Shown here: piece by piece, positions 11,720-22,026 of the stretch | Position numbering within the stretch: the stretch's first letter is position 1 | Layout: each line of letters opens with the position of its first letter | Origin: Rhodeus uyekii | Lineage: Eukaryota > Chordata > Actinopteri > Cypriniformes > Acheilognathidae | Direction of reading: 5' to 3' | Length of the DNA stretch: 64,000 nucleotides | NCBI GenBank assembly: GCA_037043235.1 | Contig: JAWRVZ010000052.1 | Span: 1,859,001 to 1,923,000 of the forward strand | Made by a program: the position numbers and the translations under genes | Notes under the pieces: generated by a model | What the model was told of the DNA's origin: nothing | Database searches by the model: none | Seen by the model: only the letters and a program-made list of their open reading frames with translations

Positions 11720-11930
11720 AAACACAAAGCAACACTTTAAAGGCTTCAAAAGCCAGGAGAGAGGGCTGGCAAAAAGTTGCCGACAAATTACATTTGTGAG
11801 TTGCCTAGTGATCGTGTGTGTAATTATATTGTCTTATATTAATTGTATTTTATAATCCTCTTTTAGAGCCACCGCAGGACCCACTAGAACTTGGCAACAA
11901 GTAAAAGTAAAATGCAAAAATATTCTACAA
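11720..11930 (+). pseudogene. Harbinger Myb/SANT-like protein remnant
   Basis: Two short blocks resemble the DNA-binding partner protein of Harbinger elements. One block near 11750 reads KARREGWQKVADKL; a second near 11870-11925 reads GPTRTWQQVKVKCKNI. Stops and a non-coding gap separate them. In intact elements this protein brings the transposase to the nucleus and to the terminal repeats. Confidence 0.55.
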
Positions 11931-12117
11931 AATGGTATCTTTACTACTTGCGCTGTTCTGCAAAAAAAAAAAAGTTAATTCATGAAATAGAATTGCAAGA
12001 ACTAATAAAGCAAAAAGTCCGACTTGAGATTTAATTGCTTCAAAAGGAACTTCAAAGTTAGTCAAATACACTAATAAACACACTGTACTATTGATGACCT
12101 TGCATGATTTATTTATT

Positions 12118-12600
12118 TCATTCCACAGGCAAGAGACGATCAGCTGGATTTTTAAAAATTAAACTAAACTGTGTGCAAAGTTCCCTCTTTTCAAAAATGA
12201 TGCTGGACAGTTCTGTCCCGTGCAGCTCCAACACTAGACTGGTCAAGTGCACTGGCTGGAGATCATCATCAGCTGTATTTCCACCACAGGGTCCTCTGCT
12301 TTCTGATGGTGGCAATGTGTGTGCAGTCTATGGCACCAATCACATTAGGGTGATATTTACTGGCATGGTCATGATTTCATAATCTCCATAATCAATTATA
12401 ATGTACCTGTAATAGCGAAAAAGCTCTCTTAAACAACTTGGGGTCTTAAGTGGTTTGTAAAAACCACAAAAAACACCGTAAAGATTGCTTGAGTGCCAGG
12501 AAAACTTTGCGAATGACACGACAGACAGCACTTTCACAAAGTTCTCTGCATCTCTAACAGGAACGTGCCACTCGCAAAGTAGCGCAAGGCAATACACACA
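12118..12600 (-). pseudogene. Harbinger DDE transposase remnant
   Basis: The minus strand around 12380-12300 reads YHPNVIGAIDCTHIATI, matching the conserved IDCTH segment that carries the first catalytic aspartate of PIF/Harbinger nucleases. Flanking pieces are in other frames and interrupted by stops. The gene is clearly dead. Opposite orientation to the Myb-like remnant agrees with the superfamily layout. Confidence 0.65.
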
Positions 12601-13069
12601 GTTTGAGCTGTTGTTAACGCCCGACTAATTGTATCTAAATTAACTAGATACATTATACCCTCACGTGAAAAACTATAGTTTATATTTATATATATAGCTA
12701 TATATATATTTTTTATTTTTATTTATTTATTTATTTTTATTATAATTCTATTAAATATATTATATTGAACCTTCAGCAACAGTTTGCTCTCGTAAAAACG
12801 GACAGGACAAAATTCCCATATCACTTCCGCTTATAAAGCCGTGATCTAATCCTGCCATCATGAAGTAAGCCTGCTCCCTAGCAGGTTCAATTCAACGGAC
12901 CTGTTAATATGACAACCAGTCCCGGATGAGCGTCGAAGAGCCGAACAATCCAAGATCATGCGAAATCGCCAACAATCTAATCCAGCTAAGCGAGTTAGCG
13001 AGGTACGAAGAATATGCCCCAGGTCCAACATATCTTGTGTTACTTACAAAGTATGTTTAAATACAAAAC

Positions 13070-13073
13070 AACC

Positions 13074-13104
<31 letters not shown>

Positions 13105-13105
13105 A
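13070..13105 (+). repeat. Poly-C / poly-A tract
   Basis: A run of more than 20 C is directly followed by about 10 A. This is a simple homopolymer junction and likely length-variable. Confidence 0.9.
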
Positions 13106-13221
13106 TCTCTTTACATTAAATGATTCACTGAACAAAACAAATCAGTGAATTAACAGTGGTGTGAGTGTAGGCAAATGAAATGTCTAATAAAGGTGCTGAT
13201 GAAGTATTTGGATGAGAAAAT

Positions 13222-13505
13222 GTCTCGGGTTACGAATGTAACCCTGGTTCCCTGAGGGGAACGAGACGCTGCGTCAAAGCGCTAGGGGAAATAGCCTTGC
13301 TTCAGTCACGTGAAGATCTGTGCAACCAATGAGAGACGAACGCGTGTGAATGCGTCACTGCCGGTGACGTCATGAAGAAGAACATAGAGCGCGTCTGAAA
13401 TCCGGACGCGTCAGCATGAATGTCTGAAGCTTTCGGATGAGCTGAGGCAAAGACGCAGCGTCTCGTTCCCCTCAGGGAACCAGGGTTACATTCGTAACCC
13501 GAGAC
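13222..13505. repeat. DIRS terminal repeat with a perfect 54-bp palindromic pair
   Basis: Bases 13222-13275 and 13452-13505 are perfect reverse complements over 54 bp, beginning GTCTCGGGTTACGAATG. Bases about 13267-13420 are also the inverted counterpart of 17690-17852 at the other end of the element, giving the outer inverted terminal repeat. Confidence 0.85.
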
Positions 13506-13555
13506 GTTCGCTTTCAGGGAACTCGAGCTGCGTCAAAGCGCTAGGGGAACGCTAT
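13506..13555. repeat. DIRS internal complementary region
   Basis: The segment GTTCGCTTTCAGGG... AGCGCTAGGGGAAC is the near reverse complement of the outer right end (about 17830-17875), which contains CTAGCGCTTTGACGCAGC and CTGAAAGGG. This matches the role of the internal complementary region, which carries both termini and templates full-length cDNA circles. Confidence 0.75.
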
Positions 13556-13599
13556 ACCAACGCCACCTCAGCGACGCCGGCATCCGGGTGTATCCCAGC

Positions 13600-14386
13600 T
13601 CACTGAGAGAGCACCCTGGTTCCTGGGGCGGCATCGAGGTCCAATTGGTAAAACCTCATAAAAGTGTGCGGCGAAGACCAGCCAGCCGCAGCACAAACAT
13701 CAGACAAGGAAACTCCGGAGAGGAGAGCCTTGGATGCCGCCATGCTCCGAGTGGAGTGGGCCCGGACCCTCAAAGGAGAAGCATGTCTGGCCGACTCGTA
13801 GGCTAGACAGATAGCCTCGACTATCCACCTGCTTAGGGTTTGCTTGGAAGCTGGAGCCCCCTCAGAAGCCCTAAAGCAAACGAACAGTTGGTCCGACTTA
13901 CGCCAAGTGGCAGTCTTGGAAACGTAAGCGTCCAGTGCTCGCACTGGACAGACCTTGTTCTTGTGCCCTGCTCATTATCATCACATGGGGGCAGAAGGCC
14001 TGCAGCATGATAGACCGAGCCACATTAGTGGGAACCTTGGGGACATAGCCTGGCCTCGGGTGGAGAAAAGCTTTTGCCATCCCGGGCGCGAACTCAAGGC
14101 ATGAAGGGGCCACGGAGAGGGCCTGAAGATCCCCAACCCTCTTAAGCGAAGTGATGGCCAGCAAAAGAAGGGTCTTAAGAGACAGGAACTTGATAGAGAT
14201 TTCCTCTGAAGGTTCAAAGGGTGCCTGGGACAGGTCTTGGAGTACCACAGACAAGTCCCAAGCCGGCACCCTGGTCTGTGCCGCAGGTCTCAGCCTTAGT
14301 GTGCCACGGAGGAAACGAGTGACTAGGGGGTCCCTGCCCAAGGATACCCCACCCAGAGGTACATGGCAAGCCGCTATGGCAGCCAC
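13600..14386 (-). pseudogene. DIRS tyrosine recombinase, frame broken
   Basis: Two overlapping minus-strand frames together cover the recombinase. The upstream one (14386-13898) has LKRVGDLQALSV, carrying the first catalytic Arg. The downstream one (13944-13600, 114 aa) has AHSTRSMAAS (His63, Arg66), SPHTF (His93, with Trp89) and FMRFYQL with nucleophile Tyr99, giving the R...HxxR...H/W...Y tetrad. The enzyme would insert the circular DIRS cDNA. One frameshift near 13900-13945 separates the halves, so this copy should not make the intact protein. Confidence 0.75.
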
Positions 14387-14611
14387 ATAAACCTACAAGG
14401 TGGAGGGGGACAACCCTGCCGCAAATCTCTCTTGCAGGAACTCCAGCACTTTGCCGACTTGACAGGTTACTGGGTTCACCTGCCTTTCACTACACCAGGA
14501 CGTGAAAAGTTTCCACTTCAAAGCGTAGAGTTTCCTCGTGGAGGGAGCTCTGGACTGAAGGAAGGTCTCAACAACCTCGGCTGAGAGACCAGATTCTATG
14601 AGCTGGACCCT

Positions 14612-15910
14612 TTAGCTGGACCCCTTTCCCAAATCTGCTTCACCACTTTGGGGTGAAGCTGCCATTCCCCTGGTCTTGCGCCCTGTCTCGATAGGGCATC
14701 TGCTCCCACATTCTGGACCCCCGGGATGTAGGCCGCCCTGAGAGAGAGCAGCCTCCCACAGAGTGCTCCCACAGAGTGCTCTGCGGATCGCCAGTAACTC
14801 TAGCATGTTTATGTGCCAGGTCTGGTGCCGACTGTTCAATAGATCTTGTGAGGAGCGATCCTTCATGACCGCTCCCCAGCCCGAGAAGGAGGCATCTGTC
14901 GAGAGAGAGACTCTCCGACCCAGAGCCCCCAGCATTGGGCCTTGAGACAGAAACCAAGAGTTCTTCCACATACTCAGGGTGCGTAGGCATCGCCCCGTGA
15001 CCTTGATAGTGTGAAGCGGGTTCCCCTTCGGGGAAAACCCCTTGGTCTTTAGCCACCACTGCAGGGGTCTCATGTGCAGCAGGCCCAGTGGGATGATGCT
15101 GGATGCCGCTGCCATGAGACCTAACACTCTCTGAAAGTGTTTCACCGTGAGTGGCTGGCCCAGCTTGATGCTCTTGACGGCTGAACGAATAACTTGGATG
15201 CGCTCGGGGGAAAGCCGAGCAGACATGGCCACTGAGTCCCAAATGACTCCCAAGAAAGTGGTTCTCTGAGCAGGAGAAAGAACACTCTTCTTGGTGTTCA
15301 GCCTCAACCCCAGCTCCTTCATGTGTGCGAGCACTACATCTCGATGTTGCTCTGCTAACTGCGGCGACTGGGCCAGAATAAGGCCAGGATAAGCCATAGT
15401 CGTCGATATAATTTAAGACACGAATGCCTCGTAACCGCAGCGGAGCAAGAGCAGCGTCCACAACTTTTGTGAACGCGTGGGGCGAGAGCGCTAGGCCGAA
15501 AGGAAGCACTCGATACTGGTACGCCTTCCCCTAAAGGCGAACCTCAGGAACTTCCTGTGTTGCGGAAGGATGGAGACATGGAAATATGCGTCCTTGAGGT
15601 CGACTGTGACAAACCAATCCTCGGATCTGACCTGCACTACGATCTGTTTGAGCATTAGCATTTTGAACTTTAGACGCCTGACCGCACGATTCAAGAGACG
15701 TAAATCCAGAATAGGCCGCAACCCTCCATCCTTCTTCGGAACTATGAAGTACCGGCTGTAGAACCCGAACTTGCTTCCTGCGAGGGGTACATACTCGATG
15801 GCCCCTTTCGCCAGCAAAGTGTCTACTTCTTGTTCCATGACCAGAGCCTGCTGAGGGCCTACCACTAACTGTAGGACCCCCGAGAACCGGGGTGGTGAAT
15901 GGCATGGCAT
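14612..15910 (-). pseudogene. DIRS reverse transcriptase / RNase H, frameshifted
   Basis: Minus-strand pieces in alternating frames encode one RT. 15910-15491 has FIVPKKDGGLRPILDLRLLN and VDLKDAYFHV (catalytic Asp). The frame from 15509 has LPFGLALSPHAFTKVVD and YIDDYG. The frame from 15397 continues with LNTKKSVLSPAQ and FLGV, then an RNase H block, VSLSTDASFSGWGAV and HINMLELLAIRRAL. Frameshifts lie near 15500 and 15390. A 14-bp tandem duplication (CCCACAGAGTGCTC, near 14755-14782) and loss of the middle of RNase H follow. A DALSRQ-like tail survives near 14690. The element is not autonomous. Confidence 0.8.
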
Positions 15911-16164
15911 ACCCTAAGGTCACCGTGCGCAGGACCCACTGAGAGATACCGGGTAGCCGTAACCACGCGTCCCGGAATTGTACTAGGGGAACCAGCCTCC
16001 CGGGGCTGGCCTCTGGTACTATGATCTTATCCACCACTGAGCCGGGGCTGATTCCGGAAACCCGGGTGGATTGCTCTAGGACCCTCCTTAGAGGGGGTGG
16101 TTTTCCCATGGCGGGCTGACTCTGGAGCTGCACATGGGAGACACCACCTTGTTGCAGCTTGGCG

Positions 16165-17620
16165 TCAGGGCTGCTTAGTCTTAGCTTTCTTGGAGTCCAG
16201 GACAACTCTCAAATCACTCTTTCTACCAGCAGACTGAACTTGTCGGCCCGACCTTCCGGGGACTACCGGAGGGAGGCGGGTCGCGACACTTTGTTTCTGA
16301 GCGGCCCTGTACGAGGAACTCTGAGACCGCGCTTGACTGACGGTCTCACGTGGAGGGCGGCGGGGAAGAACTTTACTGAACGCCACCTGCTGTCGTGCAA
16401 CCTCCTGAAACTTGTCGACGACACTTTTTACGGCATTGCCGAACAAGCCCGAAGGGGATAGAGGGGCGTCCAGCAAAACAAATTTGTCTTTGTCCTTTAT
16501 AGCTGATAAATTGAGCCAAAGGTGTCTCTCCGTGGCCACCAGAGCTGCCATGGAGCGGCCGACAGAGTAGGCCATCTCCCTAGTGGCCCGAAGAGACAAA
16601 TCCACGGTCCGGCGCAGCTCTGCCACTGCCTCCAGACTGATACCGCCGCCCTCGTTGAGGTCCCCAAGCAACTCAGCCTGATAGACCTGCAGCAGTGCCG
16701 TAGTGTGTAGGCACGCCGCAGCCTGACTTGAAGCTGAGTATACTTTCCCCACCAGAGACGATGTGACGCGCATCGGCTTGGAGGGGAGCGCCGGAGCTTT
16801 AATGGAGGACACAGACTGGGGAACGAGGTAACTCGCAAGAGCCTCGTCCACTTTCTGCATCCCCCCATAACAATGACCTTGAGCCCCTACAAGATTAGTA
16901 TACATAGCACTGTTGGGTGTATGAACCTTTTCGGAGGCTGGCTTTCTCCAAGATCTATATAACTCAGCATGTAAATCGGGTAGAAAGGGCATAGCTCGGC
17001 GCGGTGGAGTGACGCGAGCAGGCAGGTAACGCTCGTCTAAAATACTTTTTCTAGGACGAGCGCTCCTGGTCTCCGCCGGCCAATCAATCTCCAGACGAGA
17101 GACCGCTCGCGCCACAACCTCAACTAACTCCTCAAATGGCGGCGAGGAGGGTGGCGAAACCTCCTCGACCGGGTCAACACTAGCTAGATCCACTTTCTGA
17201 ACTAGATAAAGCTAGTGTTGGAGTCACAGCACGAACATCTCTAGGGGAGTGCTCGTGACTGGGACCCGCTTGATCTCGTGAGGGCTGAGGTAAGGGAGGA
17301 CCCACCCCAGCTTCCTCAGCGAGATCCATTTGTGATCCCCAGGACTGAGAGCGCCGCAAAGCCTCGGCTGCTGCAGGTCCCGAACCGCGGGGAACACTGG
17401 CCTGAGCGGCCTCGTTACAGACCGCCAGGTGGGAGCGGAGAGCATGCAAGGAGAACTTCTCGCAGTCCTCACAGCCGGCATTCTCAAGTGCCGGCCGCGC
17501 ATGCTCCACTCCCAAACAGATGACACACATAACATGTGTATCCTTGCCCGTTATAAAACGTGGACAAGGATAAACACATGGTCTGAAACTCTCTTCATTC
17601 GCCACACTCTTCACACTCAT
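16165..17620 (-). pseudogene. DIRS Gag-like ORF1, one frameshift
   Basis: The first frame (17620-17180, 146 aa) has a Cys/His cluster: MCVICLGVEHA, then CEDC, then H and C near LRSHLAVC. The second frame (17193-16165, 342 aa) continues with an acidic, then alpha-helical Gag-like region. The two meet at about 17180-17205 in different frames, so a small indel has split the gene. The fragment at 54840-56040 encodes the same Cys-containing start and the LRVTSS(L/M)VG segment, which supports homology. The second frame ends in basic and glutamine-rich sequence. Confidence 0.7.
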
Positions 17621-17689
17621 ATTCCCTGAGTTTTAAACTATCTTAGTCTCAAAATCATTCTCACACAGACACAGCACGCTGAAGACATT

Positions 17690-17880
17690 CAGAGCTGACG
17701 CATCCGGGTTTCAGACGCGCTTTATGCTCTTCCTCATGACGTCACCGGCACGTGCCGGCAGTGACGCATTCACACGCGTTCGTCTCTCATTGGTTGCACA
17801 GATCTTCACGTGACTGAAGCAAGGTTATTTCCCCTAGCGCTTTGACGCAGCTCGAGTTGCCTGAAAGGGAAGTTCAGTTA
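17690..17880. repeat. DIRS terminal repeat, right (element 5') end
   Basis: The block CAGTGACGCATTCACACGCG...CCTAGCGCTTTGACGCAGC is the inverted counterpart of 13267-13420. Its last part, from the CTCGAG to CTGAAAGGG, matches the internal complementary region instead of the left outer end, as expected for DIRS. Confidence 0.8.
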
Positions 17881-18289
17881 CTGCAACAGCATGAATAGTC
17901 TTAACTGTTGATATTGGGATTGATGAAATAATAAAATGTTAAAGTACATAAGATATCACAGTTGATATATGTCTGTCTTAGGTCTGTCTGACTTAAGTCT
18001 TTGAGCGATTGCGATGCAGCACCCAAATATGTTTCCTTCCACAAGGCAGAGTAAAGTCATGGGCAAAATAAAAATCCTCTACAAATAAACAAATAAATAA
18101 TAATATCTAATTTAAAAACCAACTAAACAAACAAATATACAAAACACCCAACAGATGCAAATAAGTAATTTCCCAAGACAATAAGATTCACAAAACCAAG
18201 ACTGAATAAAAAGTATGTATGGTTGTGCAGAAATCTAAAGGTTTCTCAAGCCAGGACTCGTAAGACCAGTGAAGTTAGAACAGTCTCGC
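17881..18289. other. Unassigned AT-rich stretch
   Basis: No open frame or repeat structure that I can support. Confidence 0.4.
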
Positions 18290-18565
18290 TTGCTCGCATT
18301 ACAATTATCTAGACTTGAGCTCATGAACACATTAACTATCTTTTCAGTATTTGTCATTGTGAGCATGTGTTGTTAAGATATATTTTTAAGATGGAAGAAT
18401 GAAGTTTTACAGATGCTAGAAACATGACTTTCAAATGAAAGATTGGAATCAAAGACACACCCAGATTCCTAACTGACAACAAAGACTTCACAGAGCAGCC
18501 ATCGAGTGTTGGACAATAGACTTCGTTATTACGTGCAGAGGTTTTTGGTCCAATAATTACAGTCA
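18290..18565 (-). mobile_element. L2 ORF2 fragment, antisense
   Basis: The minus strand reads PTLDGCSVKSLLSVRNLGV, nearly identical to the same segment of L2 copy B. The flanking sequence also matches the antisense copy at 57225-58180. It is an internal fragment of ORF2 with stops. Confidence 0.75.
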
Positions 18566-19189
18566 TCCATTTTCTATATTATCAAGTATGCATTCTGACC
18601 ATTTTGTGAACAAACATGACAGATAATGAGGGAGGACAGTTGGAGCAAATCAAACCAATAACAAGGAAACAAGTCGGGCGGGGTTACACAATAGACAGGA
18701 GAGCACATGACACAAGAAAGATATAAGAAAAAACATGACATGAAAGCACGTGGTCAATGTAAAAATGTAACCGCGTGCTACACAGCAAGTGAGCGGACAA
18801 AAGAGCGCGAAACAGCACACACTCACAGGACAGGACAGATTACATGAGAATGAGCGAACACCCATTTCATCCCCTCACAACAGAAGATAAAAACATGGAT
18901 CATGAGTGTCCGAACTAAAAAATTATAGCAATACGTCCCCCCTTTGCCTTTCAGATGAGGCTCATGTTTATAACAGTAATCTTAAGGGTTGGATTCATTT
19001 AAAGTAATGTAATCGTCTGTTTTAGCCAGGTTTCTGTCAAACACAACACATCTAGGTTCTGTAATTTGTAATAAGTAATTTATAATAAGTGCTTTTTAAG
19101 AAAGGGATTTAAGCTTTATTATTTAGTTCATCTGTATTATATCTATTTTTTGTTTGTTGAATATCAATGAAAATGTTACCTTTAAATGG
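18566..19189. other. Unassigned; possible degraded LTR
   Basis: From about 18650 to 18900 there are LTR-like phrases on the minus strand (GGGCGGGGTT and scattered CATGACA), but I could not define ends or a target duplication. Confidence 0.3.
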
Positions 19190-20215
19190 GTTTGAGAGTT
19201 TTTGTATGTACTTCCTCCTCCTGCTTCTCTACAGTGCAGACGCGTTTCTCTCTCGCTCTCGCTTCCTCGCGCTTTTGTATTTTGTTTTCTTTCTTTTTCA
19301 CTGACCCGCTGCTTGCTGGACTCCTGAGAATACTGAGATGGAAAGGATTTTCTATATGATTGGATTATTGATGGCAGGGTTCCTATTCTTTGGCTTTGGG
19401 ACTGCCCTGACCTATCAGAAGATTTTTCTATATGTGGAAATTAAGAAATGCTTCGTGGTTGCGTGTGGCCGTTTGAAGGAATTAGATCAGAGAGTGATAC
19501 AGATTGAGGAACTGAATCGCAACAACGCAGTCCGGACTACTTATGTGGGCTCCATCGAGAGTCAGACTGGTGAACTTTTTACAGACTGTAACCGGTCTGA
19601 CCATGAGGCTAGACGTGATGTCTAGGGAATTGTACGGACCGAACACGACCGGAGCTGATTGATTGATTGATTATGATCCGGACAAATTACTGAAGATCAC
19701 CAAATGGAATAAAAATTCACCCGAAACTTCACATGTCCCTATCTCTCGGGAACTCAGCATGATGAACAGCCTGGTCTCCTTATCTCCCTTCAAGGACAAA
19801 GCCAAAGAACTGAACTGAACTCAAAAACAACTCATGTTTTGTCTATATTCTCTGTCAACATCCGTCTGCCTGTTGTTCTCTCTGTTCTCCTTATCTATTT
19901 CCCCCTCGCCCCAACTCCACTGAAAAAAATCCCCACACGAGTCTTACGTGTAATGTGTGACGTATATTATGTTTGTTTTTGTTGTGTCTGCTGCTATGTA
20001 TGCTTGCTAAACTGCACTCATTTCTGGAGAGTTGGCGCCGCAAATGGTAGCCTCGGTGTTTGAGCTCCTCAGTGATTGTTTTTGTTTTTGTTTGTTTGTT
20101 CATGTTGTGTTGTAAATGTGCACTGGAAGCTCCAGCACTAAGACAAATTCCTTGTGTGTGCAAGCACACTTGGCAATAAAGCTCTTTCTGATTCTGATTC
20201 TGATTCTAATTTGGG
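19190..20215 (+). mobile_element. Short retroelement with (TGATTC)n tail
   Basis: The segment starts with a pyrimidine-rich, CpG-containing leader. It holds one short open frame (19338-19625) and ends with GGCAATAAAGCTCTTTCTGA followed by repeats of TGATTC. The 3' end is the type used by several fish non-LTR elements, and a diverged tail of the same family occurs at 31588-31625. No reverse transcriptase is present, so the element would depend on a partner LINE. Confidence 0.6.
19338..19625 (+). CDS. Hypothetical 95-aa membrane protein inside a short retroelement
   Basis: The frame begins at a true ATG with a reasonable context (GAGATGG). The first third is a strongly hydrophobic segment (about residues 5-27: FYMIGLLMAGFLFFGFGTAL) that should span a membrane. 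A charged region follows, likely helical or coiled-coil (KELDQRVIQIEELNRNN), and the tail is polar. The family is not recognised and I give no function. It lies between a promoter-like leader and the LINE-type tail, so it appears to be the only protein of the element. It could also be a chance open frame, because 95 codons is short. Confidence 0.4.
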   Translation: MERIFYMIGLLMAGFLFFGFGTALTYQKIFLYVEIKKCFVVACGRLKELDQRVIQIEELNRNNAVRTTYVGSIESQTGELFTDCNRSDHEARRDV

Positions 20216-21538
20216 GAACAGACACAGTCTCTATATAAAAATATCTTGTCTGGTTGGTTTAGCCAGTCTATTCTGCTGCTACCTGGGCCCTAGTTGGTCA
20301 AGTTTCAACTCTAAAGCTATGTGTCATATTACTAGAGAGAAGAACCGTATCATCCCGAGAGGGAAGAATATAATCTCTTTACAACAGGTCAGGTCTGCCC
20401 CAAAAACTTCTTCTGTTTTCTGTGAACCCTATATTATACTGCAGGCACCACTAGACAGCCAGCCATTGAGTGGGGAAAGTCTGCTAATTATCTCATCACC
20501 CCAGGTGAGCAGGAAGGGGGCCAGAGCATATTACAGTGTTTGACATTGTACTTGTGAGGCAGGTGCAAGTGACAATATCAGGAGAACATGACTCACCGTG
20601 TTTGTTGACTGATCTGACTCATCACAGTTGTTTGATGGACTCATAAAGACACAAGAGAGAAAAACAAACATGTGCTAGCGCCTTGTGCTAGTGATAGCAA
20701 CTTATGTCCGAAGCTAGATATGTCCCATTAATGTGACAGACAATAATAGTTGAAATAAGCATCTTGCATGTTCCCCATTTTGCAACAGTAGAAGTAATAT
20801 TTCTGTAAATCGAGCAAATTTAAGAAGCTCATCCTGCAAGCATTTTATTCAGTGTTGTGAAATCTGCCAATATGTGTGTTGTTATTAGAAATGAAGGCTG
20901 GAACCTTTATTGATTAGTGATTTGTACTGTGCAGCAAGAAAACTCTCTGAAAAGCAAAGGCTCAAACAACTATTTCAGATTTACTAAATAATAAGGAACA
21001 ATAATGGCCCTTGAGTCATGTACATGTTTTCAAGTTTGTTTGTTTATTTTTTAATTAAGAGTTTATTTTAATTTGCATAGCAAGAGATCTGACAAGACAA
21101 CAGCTGAAACTAAACCTGAAATAAAGTTTCATGAATTAATGTATGACAAATCACAGACATGTGCAGTTATGCATTCCTACCTGTTAACAATCTTTTGCAA
21201 CGTTGGCCTTTACACAACAAGTAGGCTTTTTAAGACAACAAAAACAACTACAGTACATGAATAATAATTAGAATTTAACTCAAAATCTTTAACCCAACAA
21301 TTCTGTCTTGCATGTGATGATCATGACTCTTCCAGTTATGTTTTGGAAACATTTCTACCGTATACGTATTTTAGGGTGATTCTTCAATGAGGATAACTTT
21401 ACATCAAGGTTTGATAACGACACAGATAATGACATCTGTTTGATCACGATGTGGTCATTTGTATCTAAAATACAAATTTCATTTTAAACTGTCAGTCTGC
21501 TGTATCATGTCCATCAATAAAAAATCTTTTGCTTCTAT
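20216..21538. other. Unassigned
   Basis: A frame at 20154-20543 continues from the preceding retroelement tail and contains phrases that may be an old LINE fragment, but I cannot assign it. The rest is AT-rich with no gene. Confidence 0.35.
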
Positions 21539-21544
21539 TTTATT
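21539..21544 (-). terminator. Candidate grxcr2 polyadenylation signal
   Basis: The plus strand reads TTTATT, that is AATAAA on the coding strand, about 310 nt after the grxcr2 stop codon. It is a plausible 3' end; AT-rich sequence makes chance occurrence likely. Confidence 0.3.
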
Positions 21545-21547
21545 TAA

Positions 21548-21710
21548 CCATTTTGGTAACACTTTACAATAAGGTTCCATTCATTAACTTTAGTCTACAT
21601 AAAACTAACTATATAAATGCTTCTAAAGCATTTATCAAACTAAGTTAATGTTCATTTCAGAAACTACTAAAACATTAATAGAATCAAAAGTTGTATCCAG
21701 TGGCGTAGCA
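21548..21710 (+). repeat. Dispersed MITE-like fragment
   Basis: The phrase TTTGGTAACACTTTACAATA followed by AGGTTCCATTCATTAAC is the start of a very common fish short DNA-transposon-type repeat, recognised from memory. Only one end is visible. Confidence 0.5.
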
Positions 21711-21852
21711 TTTAAGTTTGCAGTTCATTGCAGTTTTTTCCAGCAGCACATTCCACCCTCAAGCTCACATATGCACTAATCCAAGATGCACTTTCGTTCA
21801 CACCTCAAAGGGTATGATCTCCATCCGACACAGCTTGGCATCAGTAGATGTG

Positions 21853-22026
21853 TTAGTGCGTGCAGGACTGGCACCGCTCTAGGCCGTGGGGGTTGCACGC
21901 TGGACAGCGCAGTTCTCTGATTGACTCATTGAAGCGATTGGCCAGCATGGACAGTTTGCTTCCATGACAGAGGGAGCACGGCGCACAACCTGAACCTCCG
22001 CACTGTTCACATGAGCCTGCTTCCTG
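21853..22026 (-). CDS. grxcr2: grxcr2 exon 3 with cysteine-rich zinc-binding tail
   Basis: The last exon encodes 57 residues and ends in TAA. Four CxxC pairs (residues 6/9, 17/20, 41/44 and 52/55 of the exon) frame CSLCHGSKLSMLANRF and RCPACNPHGLERC. This is the DnaJ-like zinc-binding module that closes GRXCR proteins. The acceptor is a tandem NAGNAG site (TGTGCAGCAG|GAA), so use of the distal AG would delete one Gln. Spacing of all eight cysteines is intact. Confidence 0.9.
   Translation of the reverse strand, partial: QEAGSCEQCGGSGCAPCSLCHGSKLSMLANRFNESIRELRCPACNPHGLERCQSCTH

Larger units (their letters stand above)
11422..13019. mobile_element. PIF/Harbinger-type DNA transposon, decayed
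   Basis: The ends are inverted repeats: GGGCATATTCTTTGTAC on the left and its near reverse complement GTACGAAGAATATGCCC on the right, with similar sequence extending inward. CAG flanks both sides and may be the 3-bp target duplication expected of this superfamily. Inside are remnants of both Harbinger genes, a Myb/SANT-like protein on the plus strand and a transposase on the minus strand. Both are broken, so the copy cannot move by itself. Confidence 0.7.
13222..17880 (-). mobile_element. DIRS1-like tyrosine-recombinase retrotransposon
   Basis: On the minus strand the order is terminal repeat, Gag-like frames, reverse transcriptase/RNase H, tyrosine recombinase, internal complementary region, terminal repeat. 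This is the DIRS1 plan: no LTRs and no DDE integrase, with integration through a circular intermediate and hence no target duplication. Gag, RT and RNase H are broken by frameshifts and a deletion, while the recombinase tetrad is still readable. Another copy of the same Gag region lies at 54840-56040. Confidence 0.85.

Noticed and set aside
14640..15509. A single 289-aa minus-strand protein
   Set aside because: Only its first 45 residues are RT; after the YIDD region the true reading continues in another frame, so the rest is out of frame.
18650..18900. Another solo LTR
   Set aside because: LTR-like phrases are present but I could not find matching ends or a target duplication.
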